This document shows, one piece after another, positions 17,960 through 26,802 of a DNA stretch of 64,000 nt. The position numbers and the translations under genes are program-made. Each line of letters begins with the position of its first letter. Position 1 is the first letter of the stretch. The DNA is from Pseudogemmatithrix spongiicola (lineage in GTDB: Bacteria; Gemmatimonadota; Gemmatimonadetes; Gemmatimonadales; Gemmatimonadaceae): positions 558,001 to 622,000 of the forward strand of contig NZ_CP130613.1 of NCBI RefSeq assembly GCF_030623445.1. The letters run 5' to 3'. The notes beneath the pieces were generated by a model. The model saw only the letters and a program-made list of their open reading frames with translations, was not told where the DNA came from and ran no database searches.

Positions 17960-19127
17960 ATCGCAGTGTGGCACGCTGGCACGTGCCGCGACGGTTGGCA
18001 TGTACCTCCTCGCCGCGGCGACCGCGGTGCCGGCGCAAGCGGTGATGAACGCGACGCTTCGCCCCGAGGCGCGCGTCGACGGCAACGACGACCTCGTGTC
18101 GTTCTCCTTCATTCGCGACTTGGTGCCGCTGCGGGACGGATCCGTCCTGGTCGCGGAGCCTCGGGAGAGCCGCTTGCGGCAGTTCGCGGCCGACGGTACG
18201 CCGCGCGGGACCGTCGGCCGCGGCGGGGCGGGCCCCGGGGAGTTCCGCGCGATTCGCGGCATCGGACTCATCGGCGACTCGATCTGGGTGCTTGACGTCT
18301 CGCTGCGCCGCACCACGTGGCTGGCCAGCGACGGAACGACCTTGGGGACCGTACGCTGGGACCTCGCGGATGACGCGCGTTCTGTGACAGGGTTCGTCAT
18401 CGGCGGGTATCTGCGCTCGGGGCTCGCGTGGGGAGAGCGGAGCGCGGCGCCGCAGTCGGCGGCCGATGAATCGGCGCCGCGCCGCATCGAGCTGCTCTCG
18501 CCAACTGGCGCCGAGCGCGTCCGCGCGTTGGCCGAGGTGGCGTCGGAGCACGCGCGCTTTCGCTGGCTCGACGGGCCGACCATCGAGTTTGGGTTGCAGC
18601 CGTTCGCCGACGCACCGATTGTGCTCGGAGCTGGCGCGAGCGATCGCATCGTGATCGTGGACCGCCGTACGCAGTTCGCCGCGTCACGGCGCTTCCCGGT
18701 CACGGCAGTGGGCGCGAACGGCGACACGCTGTGGACCCTGCGCATCGGGTACCGTCCGCGCCCGATTTCGCGCGGCGTGCGCGACAGCGTGGTGCGGCGC
18801 ATCACGCGGGGGCTGGCGCGGAGCGGCGCGACAGAGGCGGACGTGCGCGCGATCCTGCACCTGCCCGAGAGCTTTACCCCAGTCAGCGATGCCTTCGAGG
18901 ATGCGGACGGACGCATCTGGTTGCGCCGCGAGGAGGACGGACCACGCGTCACCTACCAGCGCATCTCCACCGCTGGGACGTTCGATCTCGAGGTCGTCGT
19001 CGACCGCGCGCTGCGGCTTCGCGCCGCACGCGGAGCCACGGTGTGGGGCATCCGGCTCGACGAAGACGGGGTGCCGAGTCTCGAGCGCTACACGGTACTG
19101 TCAGGACGAGCCGAAGCGTCCCCGTAG
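17943..19127 (+). CDS. Secreted putative six-bladed beta-propeller protein
   Basis: 394 residues from ATG 17943 (ATG 17949 is equally possible; both have a gaggaagagg ribosome site). A signal peptide ends near VPAQA at about residue 32. The body has propeller-type repeats: DLVPLRDGSVLVAEPRESRL, FAADGTPRGTVGRGGAGPGEFR, GDSIWVLDVSLRRTTWL, ANGDTLWTLRIGYRP. The GRxGxGPGEF signature is common in 6-bladed NHL/TolB-like proteins of this phylum, which often occur in many copies with no known role. It starts inside the end of the CNNM gene, so the two are likely co-transcribed. Its 3' end overlaps the convergent helicase gene by 27 bases. Confidence 0.72.
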   Translation: MAMKVESQCGTLARAATVGMYLLAAATAVPAQAVMNATLRPEARVDGNDDLVSFSFIRDLVPLRDGSVLVAEPRESRLRQFAADGTPRGTVGRGGAGPGEFRAIRGIGLIGDSIWVLDVSLRRTTWLASDGTTLGTVRWDLADDARSVTGFVIGGYLRSGLAWGERSAAPQSAADESAPRRIELLSPTGAERVRALAEVASEHARFRWLDGPTIEFGLQPFADAPIVLGAGASDRIVIVDRRTQFAASRRFPVTAVGANGDTLWTLRIGYRPRPISRGVRDSVVRRITRGLARSGATEADVRAILHLPESFTPVSDAFEDADGRIWLRREEDGPRVTYQRISTAGTFDLEVVVDRALRLRAARGATVWGIRLDEDGVPSLERYTVLSGRAEASP

Positions 19128-21182
19128 CAGGGCCCTCAGGTCCACTTCCGGCGGCGCGGATGCATCGGGCACCGCCGCGGGCTCCACGACTGCCTGCAGC
19201 GTCACGCGCTGGAACGCCTTGCGCACGCCGCGGTCGAGGAAGCGGCTTACCTGGTCGAGTGAATAGTCCGCCCCGCGCCGCGTGTCGTACACATTGAGCG
19301 GATAGCTCACCGCGAGATGATTGCGCGCCCGCGTCATCGCGACGTACATGAGGCGGCGCTCCTCTTCGATCTCGTCTTCGCTGCCGAGTGCGCGGGCCAT
19401 CGGGAACCAGCCGTCCACGGCCCAGATGACGAACACGGCGTCCCACTCGCGGCCTTTGGCGCTGTGCGCGGTGGAGAGCACGAGGGTGTCGTCCTCGGTG
19501 TCGCTGCCGAAGCCCAGGTCGCTGGTCGCGCTCGGCGGCTCGAGGGCGAGCGCGCTCAGGAACGTGGCGCGGTCGGGATAGCCGCCGGCGATCGTCTGCA
19601 GCTGGTCGAGGTCGGAGAGCCGCGGCTCGACGCGGTCGTAGCGCTCGCGCAAGATGTCGTCGTAGAGCGCGCGCACGCGGACGATCTCGCGGGTGACGCG
19701 GCCGTCCTCGTCGCCCGTGCCGGCGCGCAGATCGGCGAGTAGCCGTACGAGTGCCGCATGTGCCTCGCGCGCGCGCGGTGGCGGCGTGAAGCGGCCGAAG
19801 GACTCGTGGCTCCACGCGAGATCCGCCATGGACTGCACCGCATTGCGCGCCGTGACCTCGCCGATGCCAGGCATGAGCAGCAGCAGGCGGTACCAGCTGA
19901 CCTCGTCGCGCGGGTTCTCGAGCACGCGGAGGAAGGCCAGCACGTCCTTCACGTGCGCGGCTTCGAGGAACTTGAGCCCGCCCCACTTGTCGAAGGGAAT
20001 GTTGCGCGCCGTGAGCTCGATCTCGAGGTCGGCGCTCATGTACCCCGCGCGGAAGAGCACGGCCATTTCGCGGAGCGGGATGCCTTGCTCGTGCAGCTCG
20101 AGGATGCGGTCGACGACGAAGCGCGTCTGCTGCTGCTCGTCCTGCGCGGTGACCAGCCAAGGCTTCTCGCCACCCGTGCGCCGCGAATACAGCTCCTTGC
20201 TGAAGCGCTCTTCCGCGCGGCTGATCAGCAGGTTCGTCGCGTCGAGGATGGGCTGCGTGCTGCGGTAGTTCTCCTCGAGGGTGACGGTGCTCGCGCCGTG
20301 GTACTCGCGCGGGAAGTCGAGGATGTTGCGGATCGTGGCGCCGCGGAAGGCATAGATGCTCTGCGCATCGTCGCCGACGACCGTGAGGTTGCGGTGCACG
20401 CGGCACATGCCCTTGAGGATGCGCGCCTGCAGCACGTTGGTGTCCTGGTACTCATCGACCAGGATGTGGTCGTAGAGTCCGGCGATCTTGTCGGCGACGG
20501 CGGGGGCGTTCTCCAGCAGCAGCGCCCAGTAGAGCAGCAAGTCATCGTAATCCACGAGGTCGCGCTGCTGCTTGCGCTGCGTGTAGTCGGCGAAGACCTT
20601 CGCGAACTCCTCTTCGAGCTGGACGAAGCGCGGGTACTCGTCGCGCAGGATGGCACCGACGGGGATGTCGGTGTTGACATGCCGCGAGTACACGTGGTGC
20701 AGCGTTTCCTTCTTCGGGAAGCGCTTGGTCTTGTCGCCCAAGCCCAGTGCCGTGCGCGAGAGGCCCATGAGATCCTCGGCGTCGGACTGGTCGAGGATCG
20801 TGAAGTCGCCGGGGAGTCCGCCTTCGGGGCCGAAGCGCCGCAGCAGGCGATGCGCCGTGCCGTGGAAGGTGCCGCCGTGCACGCTGCGGCTCGCGTGGCC
20901 GACGAGCTTCTCGGCGCGCGCGAGCATCTCCTGTGCCGAGCGCCGCGTGAAGGTGAGCAGCAGGATGCGCGACGGTGGCACGCCGCGGTCGATGAGATGC
21001 GCGACGCGGTACACCAGCGTGCGCGTCTTGCCCGTGCCCGCGCCGGCGACGATCAGCAGCGGTCCGTCGGGGTGCGTGGCGGCCTTGAACTGCGCGGCGT
21101 TCAGCTCGGCCGCGAAGTCCACCGAGCGTCGCGGCTCGGCGGTGCGTTCGCGGGGCGGATAGGCGCGGAGGTCGTCGGACAT
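19101..21182 (-). CDS. UvrD/PcrA-type superfamily 1 DNA helicase
   Basis: 693 residues from ATG 21182; an ATG 51 bases earlier gives an N-terminus without similarity to helicases. Motifs in order: Q-motif region (ELNAAQFKAATHPDGPLL), Walker A AGAGTGKT, LLLTFTRRSAQEM (Ia), VDEYQDTN (II), GDDAQSIYAFRGA (III), LEENYRST (IV), STAHSAKGREWDAVFV (V) and EERRLMYVAMTRARNHL (VI). This is the PcrA/UvrD group of 3'-5' helicases that act in repair and replication-fork maintenance. Motif V has an unusual Ser-Ala in place of the usual His-Lys-Ala form. It is monocistronic and converges on the propeller gene, overlapping its 3' end by 27 bases. Confidence 0.95.
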   Translation of the reverse strand: MSDDLRAYPPRERTAEPRRSVDFAAELNAAQFKAATHPDGPLLIVAGAGTGKTRTLVYRVAHLIDRGVPPSRILLLTFTRRSAQEMLARAEKLVGHASRSVHGGTFHGTAHRLLRRFGPEGGLPGDFTILDQSDAEDLMGLSRTALGLGDKTKRFPKKETLHHVYSRHVNTDIPVGAILRDEYPRFVQLEEEFAKVFADYTQRKQQRDLVDYDDLLLYWALLLENAPAVADKIAGLYDHILVDEYQDTNVLQARILKGMCRVHRNLTVVGDDAQSIYAFRGATIRNILDFPREYHGASTVTLEENYRSTQPILDATNLLISRAEERFSKELYSRRTGGEKPWLVTAQDEQQQTRFVVDRILELHEQGIPLREMAVLFRAGYMSADLEIELTARNIPFDKWGGLKFLEAAHVKDVLAFLRVLENPRDEVSWYRLLLLMPGIGEVTARNAVQSMADLAWSHESFGRFTPPPRAREAHAALVRLLADLRAGTGDEDGRVTREIVRVRALYDDILRERYDRVEPRLSDLDQLQTIAGGYPDRATFLSALALEPPSATSDLGFGSDTEDDTLVLSTAHSAKGREWDAVFVIWAVDGWFPMARALGSEDEIEEERRLMYVAMTRARNHLAVSYPLNVYDTRRGADYSLDQVSRFLDRGVRKAFQRVTLQAVVEPAAVPDASAPPEVDLRALLRGRFGSS

Positions 21183-21260
21183 CGGACCCTGAATATATCC
21201 CGAAGCGGCACTCGTGTGCCGCCTTGGGCTCACGGCGAGGCGCGCCTTCCGCGACCGCGC

Positions 21261-22193
21261 CTACTCGCCCGGCATCGGCGTCGCCACCAACACGGCGGTG
21301 ACGATGAGCACAGCAGTCGCGGTGGCGAGTTCGACCAGCGAGGAGCGCCGCAGCGCTGCGCTCGATGACGGGCTGCCAAGCGATGGCAGCACGCGTCGCC
21401 AGTTGTACGCGCCGGTGGCGGCAACGGCGGAGAGGAGTGCGAGCTTGAGCAGCAGTATGCGGCCGTAGTCGCTCCGCCACAGCTCGGCGACACCGCCGAG
21501 ATTGCTCCAGGCGGCGATGACACCGGTGAGTCCGAGGAGCGCCGCGGCCACGAGCGCTGTGGGACTGAAAGCGCGGACGAGGCCGGCGATGCGGGCGTCG
21601 CCGTCGGTCGGATCCGCGACGGTGCGGGCCGCAGGGATGGCGACGGCTGTGAGCATCGCGAGTCCACCGATCCACGCGCCGGCCCCGATGATGTGCACGA
21701 GTTGGGTCAAGACTGCGACGAACGGGCGCACGGCGGCTGCAGGATGGCCTGCGAGCGGCTGGGTGAGCGCGAATGTGATGATTGCCGCTGAGGCCGCGGC
21801 CCACGCGGCGGCGCTCTCGCGCAGCCGTGGGGCGATCCAGGTGATGGCGACTGCGCTCGCGAGGGCGATCCACCACGCGCGGCCCCAGCCTGCGCGGAAC
21901 AGCAAGGCGGAGAGTGTCGTGGCAGAGGGAGCGACCTCGCTGCCGAAGACCGCGGCGTGCTGTGCGGCGAGCCTCGCAAACGTCGCGGCGACAGCGGCGA
22001 TGCCGAAGGCGTCAACAAGCGTCGGGAGCTTCGCGTCCACGGCGCGGCGGAGAGCCGCCGCATCGGGGCCGACGTAGCGCCGCATCACGATGAGACGGAG
22101 CGAGAGCGCCCCGAGCAGCCCGACGGTGACGATGGACAGCGCCGCACGGACACCGACATAGGCGGGTGACTCGACCCCGAAGATGCTGTCCAT
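21261..22193 (-). CDS. copD: CopD-family copper-resistance membrane protein
   Basis: 310 residues with eight or so hydrophobic segments. The C-terminal half matches the CopD domain, with QLVHIIGAGAWIGGLAML and the later LKLALLSAVAATGAYNW, and histidines in the membrane segment as in known family members. CopD is thought to move copper across the inner membrane, working with the periplasmic copper-binding CopC. It lies 15 bp downstream of the copC gene on the same strand, so it would be translated from the same transcript. Because the copC 5' end is disrupted (see the neighbouring entries), expression of copD may also have lost its original promoter. Confidence 0.88.
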   Translation of the reverse strand: MDSIFGVESPAYVGVRAALSIVTVGLLGALSLRLIVMRRYVGPDAAALRRAVDAKLPTLVDAFGIAAVAATFARLAAQHAAVFGSEVAPSATTLSALLFRAGWGRAWWIALASAVAITWIAPRLRESAAAWAAASAAIITFALTQPLAGHPAAAVRPFVAVLTQLVHIIGAGAWIGGLAMLTAVAIPAARTVADPTDGDARIAGLVRAFSPTALVAAALLGLTGVIAAWSNLGGVAELWRSDYGRILLLKLALLSAVAATGAYNWRRVLPSLGSPSSSAALRRSSLVELATATAVLIVTAVLVATPMPGE

Positions 22194-22208
22194 CGTGGGA
22201 GTCCGCGC

Positions 22209-22640
22209 CTAGTGTGGTGACGGGTGGGGCGCGTGCGCCGCGTGGGCCTCTGGCGCGCCGCTGGCTTGGACCTCGAATTCGAAGGTTCCGCGTACCGGGT
22301 GACCATCGGCTCCGGTGACCTGCCAACGCACCGTGTAACGGCCGGGTGCGAGCGTGGTGCTGACGCCGGCGACGACGGTGTTGGCGTCGCCGGTGGCCAA
22401 GCGCAGCGAGTCGAGCGGAATCGGGCGATCGCCGCGCAGCAAGGTGACGCGGGTCAGCGCGAGGTCAAGTGACTCGTTGAACGTGAGCGACAGGGTTCGG
22501 GGCGCGGCGACGCGGCTGTCAGCCGACGGGGTGGCACGGACCAGACGCGGATGGGCGCGCGCGGCCTGCAGCGGGGTCGCGAGCGAAAGCCCGAGGGCGG
22601 CGTGGCCTACCGAATCGGTGGACCGGCGCTCCTCGACCAC
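22209..22640 (-). CDS. copC: CopC-type copper-binding protein with altered 5' end
   Basis: The CopC domain is complete: it begins at the mature His (AHPRLVRATPSADS) and contains the second copper-site region TGADGHPVRGTFEFEV; the tail is His-rich. The start is abnormal. The last part of a signal peptide is present (ALGLSLATPLQAARA) but no ATG, GTG or TTG lies in frame directly ahead of it. The first possible start is GTG 22640, which would put about 12 residues, read antisense from the adjoining ATPase fragment, before the signal. That could still export, but less surely. I read this as a gene whose true 5' end was lost when it was joined to the truncated ATPase gene near 22600. Family role: periplasmic Cu(II)/Cu(I) carrier. 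Confidence 0.6.
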   Translation of the reverse strand: MVEERRSTDSVGHAALGLSLATPLQAARAHPRLVRATPSADSRVAAPRTLSLTFNESLDLALTRVTLLRGDRPIPLDSLRLATGDANTVVAGVSTTLAPGRYTVRWQVTGADGHPVRGTFEFEVQASGAPEAHAAHAPHPSPH

Positions 22641-23309
22641 GTACGTGCCGAGGTGCCTGAAGGGCTTCGGGGCGTCGCGGAACGCGCTTCGGCGCGTGGG
22701 CAAGCCGCGATCTATCTGCTGTCGGGCAGTGTGGCGATCGCCGTATTCGTCGTGGCCGACGCGATTCGCGAGGAGAGCCGCGCGGCCGTTGACGCGCTGC
22801 ACGCGGCCGGGCTCGAAGTCGCGATGCTCACCGGGGACGCGGAGCCCGTCGCGAAGGCCGTGGCCGCAGACCTCGGAATCGATACGGTCTTCGCCCGCGT
22901 GCTCCCGGAGGACAAGGCGTTGCGGGTGCGCACGCTCCAGGAACAGGGTAAGAAGGTTGCGATGGTGGGTGACGGCGTCAACGACGCCCCGGCCCTCGCC
23001 ACGGCCGACATCGGCATCGCGATCGGCGCCGGCACCGATGTGGCGGTCGAGGCGGGGCATATCGTGCTGGTGCGTTCGGACCCACGGGACATCCCGCGCA
23101 TCGTGTCGCTCTCGCGAGCCACGTATCGCAAGATGATCCAGAATCTCTGGTGGGCCGCCGGTTACAACATCGTCGCGATTCCGCTGGCGGCCGGCGTGCT
23201 CTCGGCGTGGGGAGTCGTCTTGACGCCTGCGGTCGGTGCGGTCCTGATGTCCGCGAGCACGATTGTCGTGGCAATCAATGCACAACTCCTCCGGCGTGTG
23301 GAGATCTGA
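22602..23309 (+). pseudogene. 5'-truncated copper P1B-type ATPase
   Basis: The frame encodes only the C-terminal third of a copper-transporting P-type ATPase: end of the nucleotide-binding domain (AYRIGGPALLDHVRAEVP), the TGD loop MLTGDAEPV, the hinge motif VGDGVNDAPALATADIG, and the last two membrane helices ending IVAINAQLLRR. The heavy-metal domain, first six helices, CPC transport motif and DKTG phosphorylation motif are all missing, so it cannot pump. Similarity stops at about 22605, where the opposite strand becomes the copC signal peptide. A possible GTG start lies at 22602. The frame is otherwise intact, and its stop is one base before the LOG gene start, so the fragment may still be part of that transcript. 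Confidence 0.8.
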
Positions 23310-23310
23310 G

Positions 23311-24024
23311 GTGACCAAGCCATCAGCAACCGACGTGCTCGCCGACCTGCGGCTCGCGGCGCTCGTGGCCGCGACCAGTGCTGAGGATCAGGCCAGGGTG
23401 CGACGCATCGCGGAGGAGGCGGCTGCCACGTTTGCGGCAATGGCCCGGGTTCGGAAGGGCGTGACGATCTTTGGATCCGCCCGTGCGGCCCCGGTGACTC
23501 GCTGGGGCGCGCTGGCGCATCGGGTGTCCTGGGCCCTGGCCGACGCTGGGTTCACCGTGATCACCGGCGGTGGGCCCGGTCTGATGGCCGCCGCGAACCA
23601 AGGAGCGCAGGACGCGGGTGCGGCGTCCGTCGGACTCACGATCGAGCTCCCGCACGACGAACCCGCCAACGCGTTCCTCTCACTCCGCGTTCCGTTCCAC
23701 TACTTCTTCCTGCGTAAGCTCGCGCTTGTACGGTACAGTTGCGCGTTCGTCCTGCTGCCGGGCGGATTCGGGACACTGGATGAACTGTTCGAGGCGCTGA
23801 ACCTCCGCCACACGAGGCGCCTTGAGTCCTTCCCGGTGATTCTCGTGGGGACCGAGTACTGGCAGGGCCTTGTCGACTGGCTTCGGCGGGTGGCCATTCC
23901 CGCTGGCTCCCTGGCGCCCGAGGATGTGGATGGCATCACCATCACTGATGATCCGGGCACGGTCGTGACCGAGGTCACGCGCTGTCACGCGACGTTGTGT
24001 CGCACGCTGGGGATAGCGCAGTGA
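23311..24024 (+). CDS. LOG-family (TIGR00730-type) nucleoside monophosphate phosphoribohydrolase
   Basis: 237 residues from GTG 23311, one base after the ATPase-fragment stop, with a ggag site 7 bases upstream. The Rossmann-type core shows GSARAAP near residue 50, then ITGGGPGLMAAANQGA, and the family signature PGGFGTLDELFEAL. Plant LOG enzymes and bacterial homologues release free cytokinin-like bases or hydrolyse AMP-type substrates; the Glu and Arg of the catalytic motif are present. No link with copper is known, and LOG genes next to metal efflux genes may simply share a transcript. It should be cytoplasmic. The upstream in-frame ATG 23263 lies inside the ATPase frame and is less likely. 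Confidence 0.85.
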   Translation: MTKPSATDVLADLRLAALVAATSAEDQARVRRIAEEAAATFAAMARVRKGVTIFGSARAAPVTRWGALAHRVSWALADAGFTVITGGGPGLMAAANQGAQDAGAASVGLTIELPHDEPANAFLSLRVPFHYFFLRKLALVRYSCAFVLLPGGFGTLDELFEALNLRHTRRLESFPVILVGTEYWQGLVDWLRRVAIPAGSLAPEDVDGITITDDPGTVVTEVTRCHATLCRTLGIAQ

Positions 24025-24074
24025 GGGGCCGGCCTTCCCCTCCTCGGCCGTACGCCACGGTCCGAGCGTCAGAC

Positions 24075-24089
24075 TTTACCTTACGTAAA
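24075..24089. promoter_or_regulatory. Possible operator palindrome upstream of the RND efflux genes
   Basis: TTTAC and GTAAA form a perfect 5-bp inverted repeat around a 5-bp spacer, in the 173-base gap before the CusC-like gene. AT-rich dyads of this type in metal-resistance promoters are often bound by MerR-family regulators, but no such regulator gene is in the window. The assignment is a guess from context. Confidence 0.25.
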
Positions 24090-24197
24090 CTCAGGGCATC
24101 GGCGACGGTGTCCTCGGGCCGCGGCCACGAGATTGCAGGTGCCCGGACTGGTGAGCCGTCTCCGGGTGCGTCGTTCACCCGTGGTCTCGGAGGGCTG

Positions 24198-25559
24198 GTG
24201 CATCACTCGCGTTGGGAGGCACGAGGACTCCGCTTGGCGATGCTGGGGATATGCGTGGTGGCGTTCGGGGCGCCGTCTGCGGCGGCGCAGCAAGCCACAT
24301 CGCCAATCGGTCAGCGCGGTGGGCTCCCGTCGGCCGACAACGCGCTGCAACTCGGGTCGCTGTACGACACCGCGCGCCTGACGAGTCCGCGCATCCAGGC
24401 GGCGGAGGCACAGGCGCGGGCCCGTGCCGCGCAGGCGCTCACCGTGACGCGTCCGCCAGACCCTCGCGTCCAGCTCGGGTTGATGAACCGGGAACTCCCG
24501 GGATTCGCGCCGATGGATCCGTTGGGGATGTCGCAGCTGCAGGTGATGCAGATGCTGCCCACCGCCGGGAAACTTGGGCTGGCCGCAGAGGTGGCGCGCG
24601 TGCGCGCCACCGGCGTGGCGTTCCAGGCCGCTGAGGTCGCGTGGGAAGTCCGCGCCGGAGTCGCGGCAGCGTTCTACGAGCTCTACCGCGTCGAGCGCGC
24701 TGTCGGCATCGCCTTCGAGACGCGGCGGCTGATGGAGAATGTCGCCGGCGTCGCGGAGGCGATGTATCGGGTCGGTGAGGCGCCGCAGGCCGACGTACTG
24801 AAGGCGCGGGTCGAAGTCGCGCGGATGAGTGAGGAGATCGTGGTGATGCAGGCGATGCGTCAGGTCGCGCTTGCGCGACTGGGCGGGTTACTCGACCGCG
24901 CGTTCGGAGACTCGACACCGCCCGCGGTCCTGCCGGCGTTTCCGGCGCAACTGCCGTCGCAGCCCGAGCTCGAGGCGATGGCCCTGCAGGGTCGTCCGAT
25001 GCTGCGCGCGGGCGATGCGGAGGTGGCGGCGGCCGACGCGGCACGCACGCTCGCGAACCGTGAACTCATACCCGATGTGGAACTGGGGTTTCAGTACGGC
25101 CAACGCGGTGGCGCGATGGGCACCGAGCGCATGGGCAGCCTGATGGTCGGGGCGTCGGTGCCAGTATTCGCCCGACGCCGACAGCTGCCGATGCGTGCGG
25201 AGGCGGAGGCGATGCGCGCGATGGCGGTGGCCGATCTCACGGCGATGCGCGCCGAGACCCGCGCACGCGTGGGCGCGGCCTACGCGGAATGGCAACGCGC
25301 GCGGAACCTGCAGGCGCTCTATCGCTCGACGGTGTTGCCGCAGGCCCGCGCTGCCGTGGATGCGGCGCTGGCGTCGTACCGCGTCGGCGGCGTGAACCTG
25401 ATGACGCTGCTCGACAACCAAGCGACGGTGAATCGCTATGCACAGGAGTTGGCGGGGCTGGAAGCGATGGAAGGCATCGCGTTGGCGGAGCTCGAGATGC
25501 TGATGGGGCGTGAACTCTTTGACGCGCGACGCGGCGCCGATGGACCGGAGAATCGATGA
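24198..25559 (+). CDS. CusC/TolC-type outer-membrane efflux protein
   Basis: 453 residues from GTG 24198, which has ggagg five bases ahead and is followed by a signal peptide ending SAAAQ; the longer frame to ATG 23997 would overlap the LOG gene and bury the signal. There is no lipobox. Two outer-membrane-efflux repeats are visible as long coiled-coil segments (about 60-240 and 260-440), with the family features SPRIQAAEAQARARAAQA, LQVMQMLPTAGKL and AEWQRARNLQALYRSTVLPQA. It forms the trimeric outer-membrane exit duct for the RND pump encoded next. The stop overlaps the adaptor start (ATGA). Confidence 0.88.
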   Translation: MHHSRWEARGLRLAMLGICVVAFGAPSAAAQQATSPIGQRGGLPSADNALQLGSLYDTARLTSPRIQAAEAQARARAAQALTVTRPPDPRVQLGLMNRELPGFAPMDPLGMSQLQVMQMLPTAGKLGLAAEVARVRATGVAFQAAEVAWEVRAGVAAAFYELYRVERAVGIAFETRRLMENVAGVAEAMYRVGEAPQADVLKARVEVARMSEEIVVMQAMRQVALARLGGLLDRAFGDSTPPAVLPAFPAQLPSQPELEAMALQGRPMLRAGDAEVAAADAARTLANRELIPDVELGFQYGQRGGAMGTERMGSLMVGASVPVFARRRQLPMRAEAEAMRAMAVADLTAMRAETRARVGAAYAEWQRARNLQALYRSTVLPQARAAVDAALASYRVGGVNLMTLLDNQATVNRYAQELAGLEAMEGIALAELEMLMGRELFDARRGADGPENR

Positions 25560-26791
25560 CATTCGAGACTGTGGCGCGTGTGCGCTGGCGTGGCGTCGCC
25601 TTGGGCGCCGTGGTGCTGGCGGTGGCGGCTGGCGTGGCGTGGTGGGCAACGCGGAACACGTCTGACCCCGCCGCAGCGGCGGGGCACGCGCACGGCGCGG
25701 GGGCCGCGGGCGGTACCTCGGGCCCGGTGATGCTCGATTCCGCACAGGCCGCACGGATCGGCGTGTCGTACGCGCAGGCCGAGCGTGGGGTGATCGAGCA
25801 GGAGATTCGCAGCGTCGGGCAAGTGACGTACGACGAGACGCTGGTGCGCACCGTGAGCCTCAAGTTCGACGGCTGGGTCGAGCGGCTCTTCGTGGACTTC
25901 ACCGGCCGCGCGGTGCGTGCCGGCGAACCGCTGCTCGTCACCTACGCGCCGATGCTGGCCAGCGCGGAGGAGGAACTGGTGTTGGCGCACCAGTTGCTGC
26001 GCGATGTGCAGGGCGCCGACAGTGCCACGCGACGCGGCGCCGAGCGGATGCTGATCGGCGCGCGGGAAAGACTGCGCAATTGGGACGTACCCGCCGAGGA
26101 AATCGCACGCGCGGAGGAGTCGGGCGAGAGCCGCCGCACGTTGGAGATTCGGGCGCCCTACGACGGCGTGGTCATCGAGAAACTCGTGAACGAAGGCCAG
26201 CGCGTGATGGCGGGCGATCCACTGCTGCGCATTGCAGACCTGCGTCGGGTGTGGGTGGAGGCAGAAGTGTTTGAGCAGGATGTCGCACTCGTACGCCTCG
26301 GGCAGCGCGTGACGGTGGAACTCGACGCGTTCGCGGGCCGCCCGCGCTCCGGACCGATCGTCTTCCTGCAACCCACGGTGGATCCGGAGACGCGAACGCT
26401 GCGCGTGCGCGTGGAACTCGATAACGCCGACGGCCAGCTACGCCCTGGGATGTACGCGACCATCCGCGTGCGGGCGACGGGTTCCGGGGCTGTGGTGCAC
26501 GTGCCCCGTTCCGCCGTGCTCTCCACTGGACGCCGTGACATCGTATTCGTGCGGATGGACGACGGAATGCTTCAGCCGCGGCCGGTGGTGCTCGGCATTG
26601 CCTCCGACGATCGCGTGGAGATTCGGTCGGGCCTTGCAGTGGGCGAGACCGTCGTGTCGTCCGCGACGTTCCTTGTGGACGCGGAGTCGAATCTGGGCGC
26701 GGCGCTCGGCGCGATGGCGGGCATGCCGGGAATGGAAGCGCCGACACCGAGCAAGTCGGTGCCGCCGCCTCCGCCCGCTCACGATCACTGA
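25556..26791 (+). CDS. cusB: CusB-type RND periplasmic adaptor
   Basis: 411 residues. An N-terminal membrane anchor (about 11-32) is followed by a His-containing stretch (AGHAHGAG), then adaptor domains: barrel-sandwich hybrid halves with FDGWVERLFVDFTGRAVRAGEPLLVTYAPML and IRAPYDGVVIEKLVNEGQRVMAGDPLL, an alpha hairpin between them (about 140-185), a beta-barrel with DPETRTLRVRVELDN, and the membrane-proximal domain. The C-terminus is Met- and His-containing (MAGMPGME, ending AHDH), which fits handling of Cu/Ag. The family links the outer-membrane channel to the RND pump and hands metal to it. The four-base overlap with the channel gene and 11-bp gap to the pump gene indicate one operon. Confidence 0.9.
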   Translation: MTFETVARVRWRGVALGAVVLAVAAGVAWWATRNTSDPAAAAGHAHGAGAAGGTSGPVMLDSAQAARIGVSYAQAERGVIEQEIRSVGQVTYDETLVRTVSLKFDGWVERLFVDFTGRAVRAGEPLLVTYAPMLASAEEELVLAHQLLRDVQGADSATRRGAERMLIGARERLRNWDVPAEEIARAEESGESRRTLEIRAPYDGVVIEKLVNEGQRVMAGDPLLRIADLRRVWVEAEVFEQDVALVRLGQRVTVELDAFAGRPRSGPIVFLQPTVDPETRTLRVRVELDNADGQLRPGMYATIRVRATGSGAVVHVPRSAVLSTGRRDIVFVRMDDGMLQPRPVVLGIASDDRVEIRSGLAVGETVVSSATFLVDAESNLGAALGAMAGMPGMEAPTPSKSVPPPPPAHDH

Positions 26792-26802
26792 GGCGCCGCG
26801 CG

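Noticed and set aside
16568-18952. 794-codon minus-strand frame across the CNNM and propeller genes
   Set aside because: No motif, skewed composition, and full antisense overlap with two supported genes.
22209-23318. Full 369-codon minus-strand frame as one copC-containing protein
   Set aside because: Only the last ~130 residues resemble CopC; the rest is antisense to the ATPase fragment.
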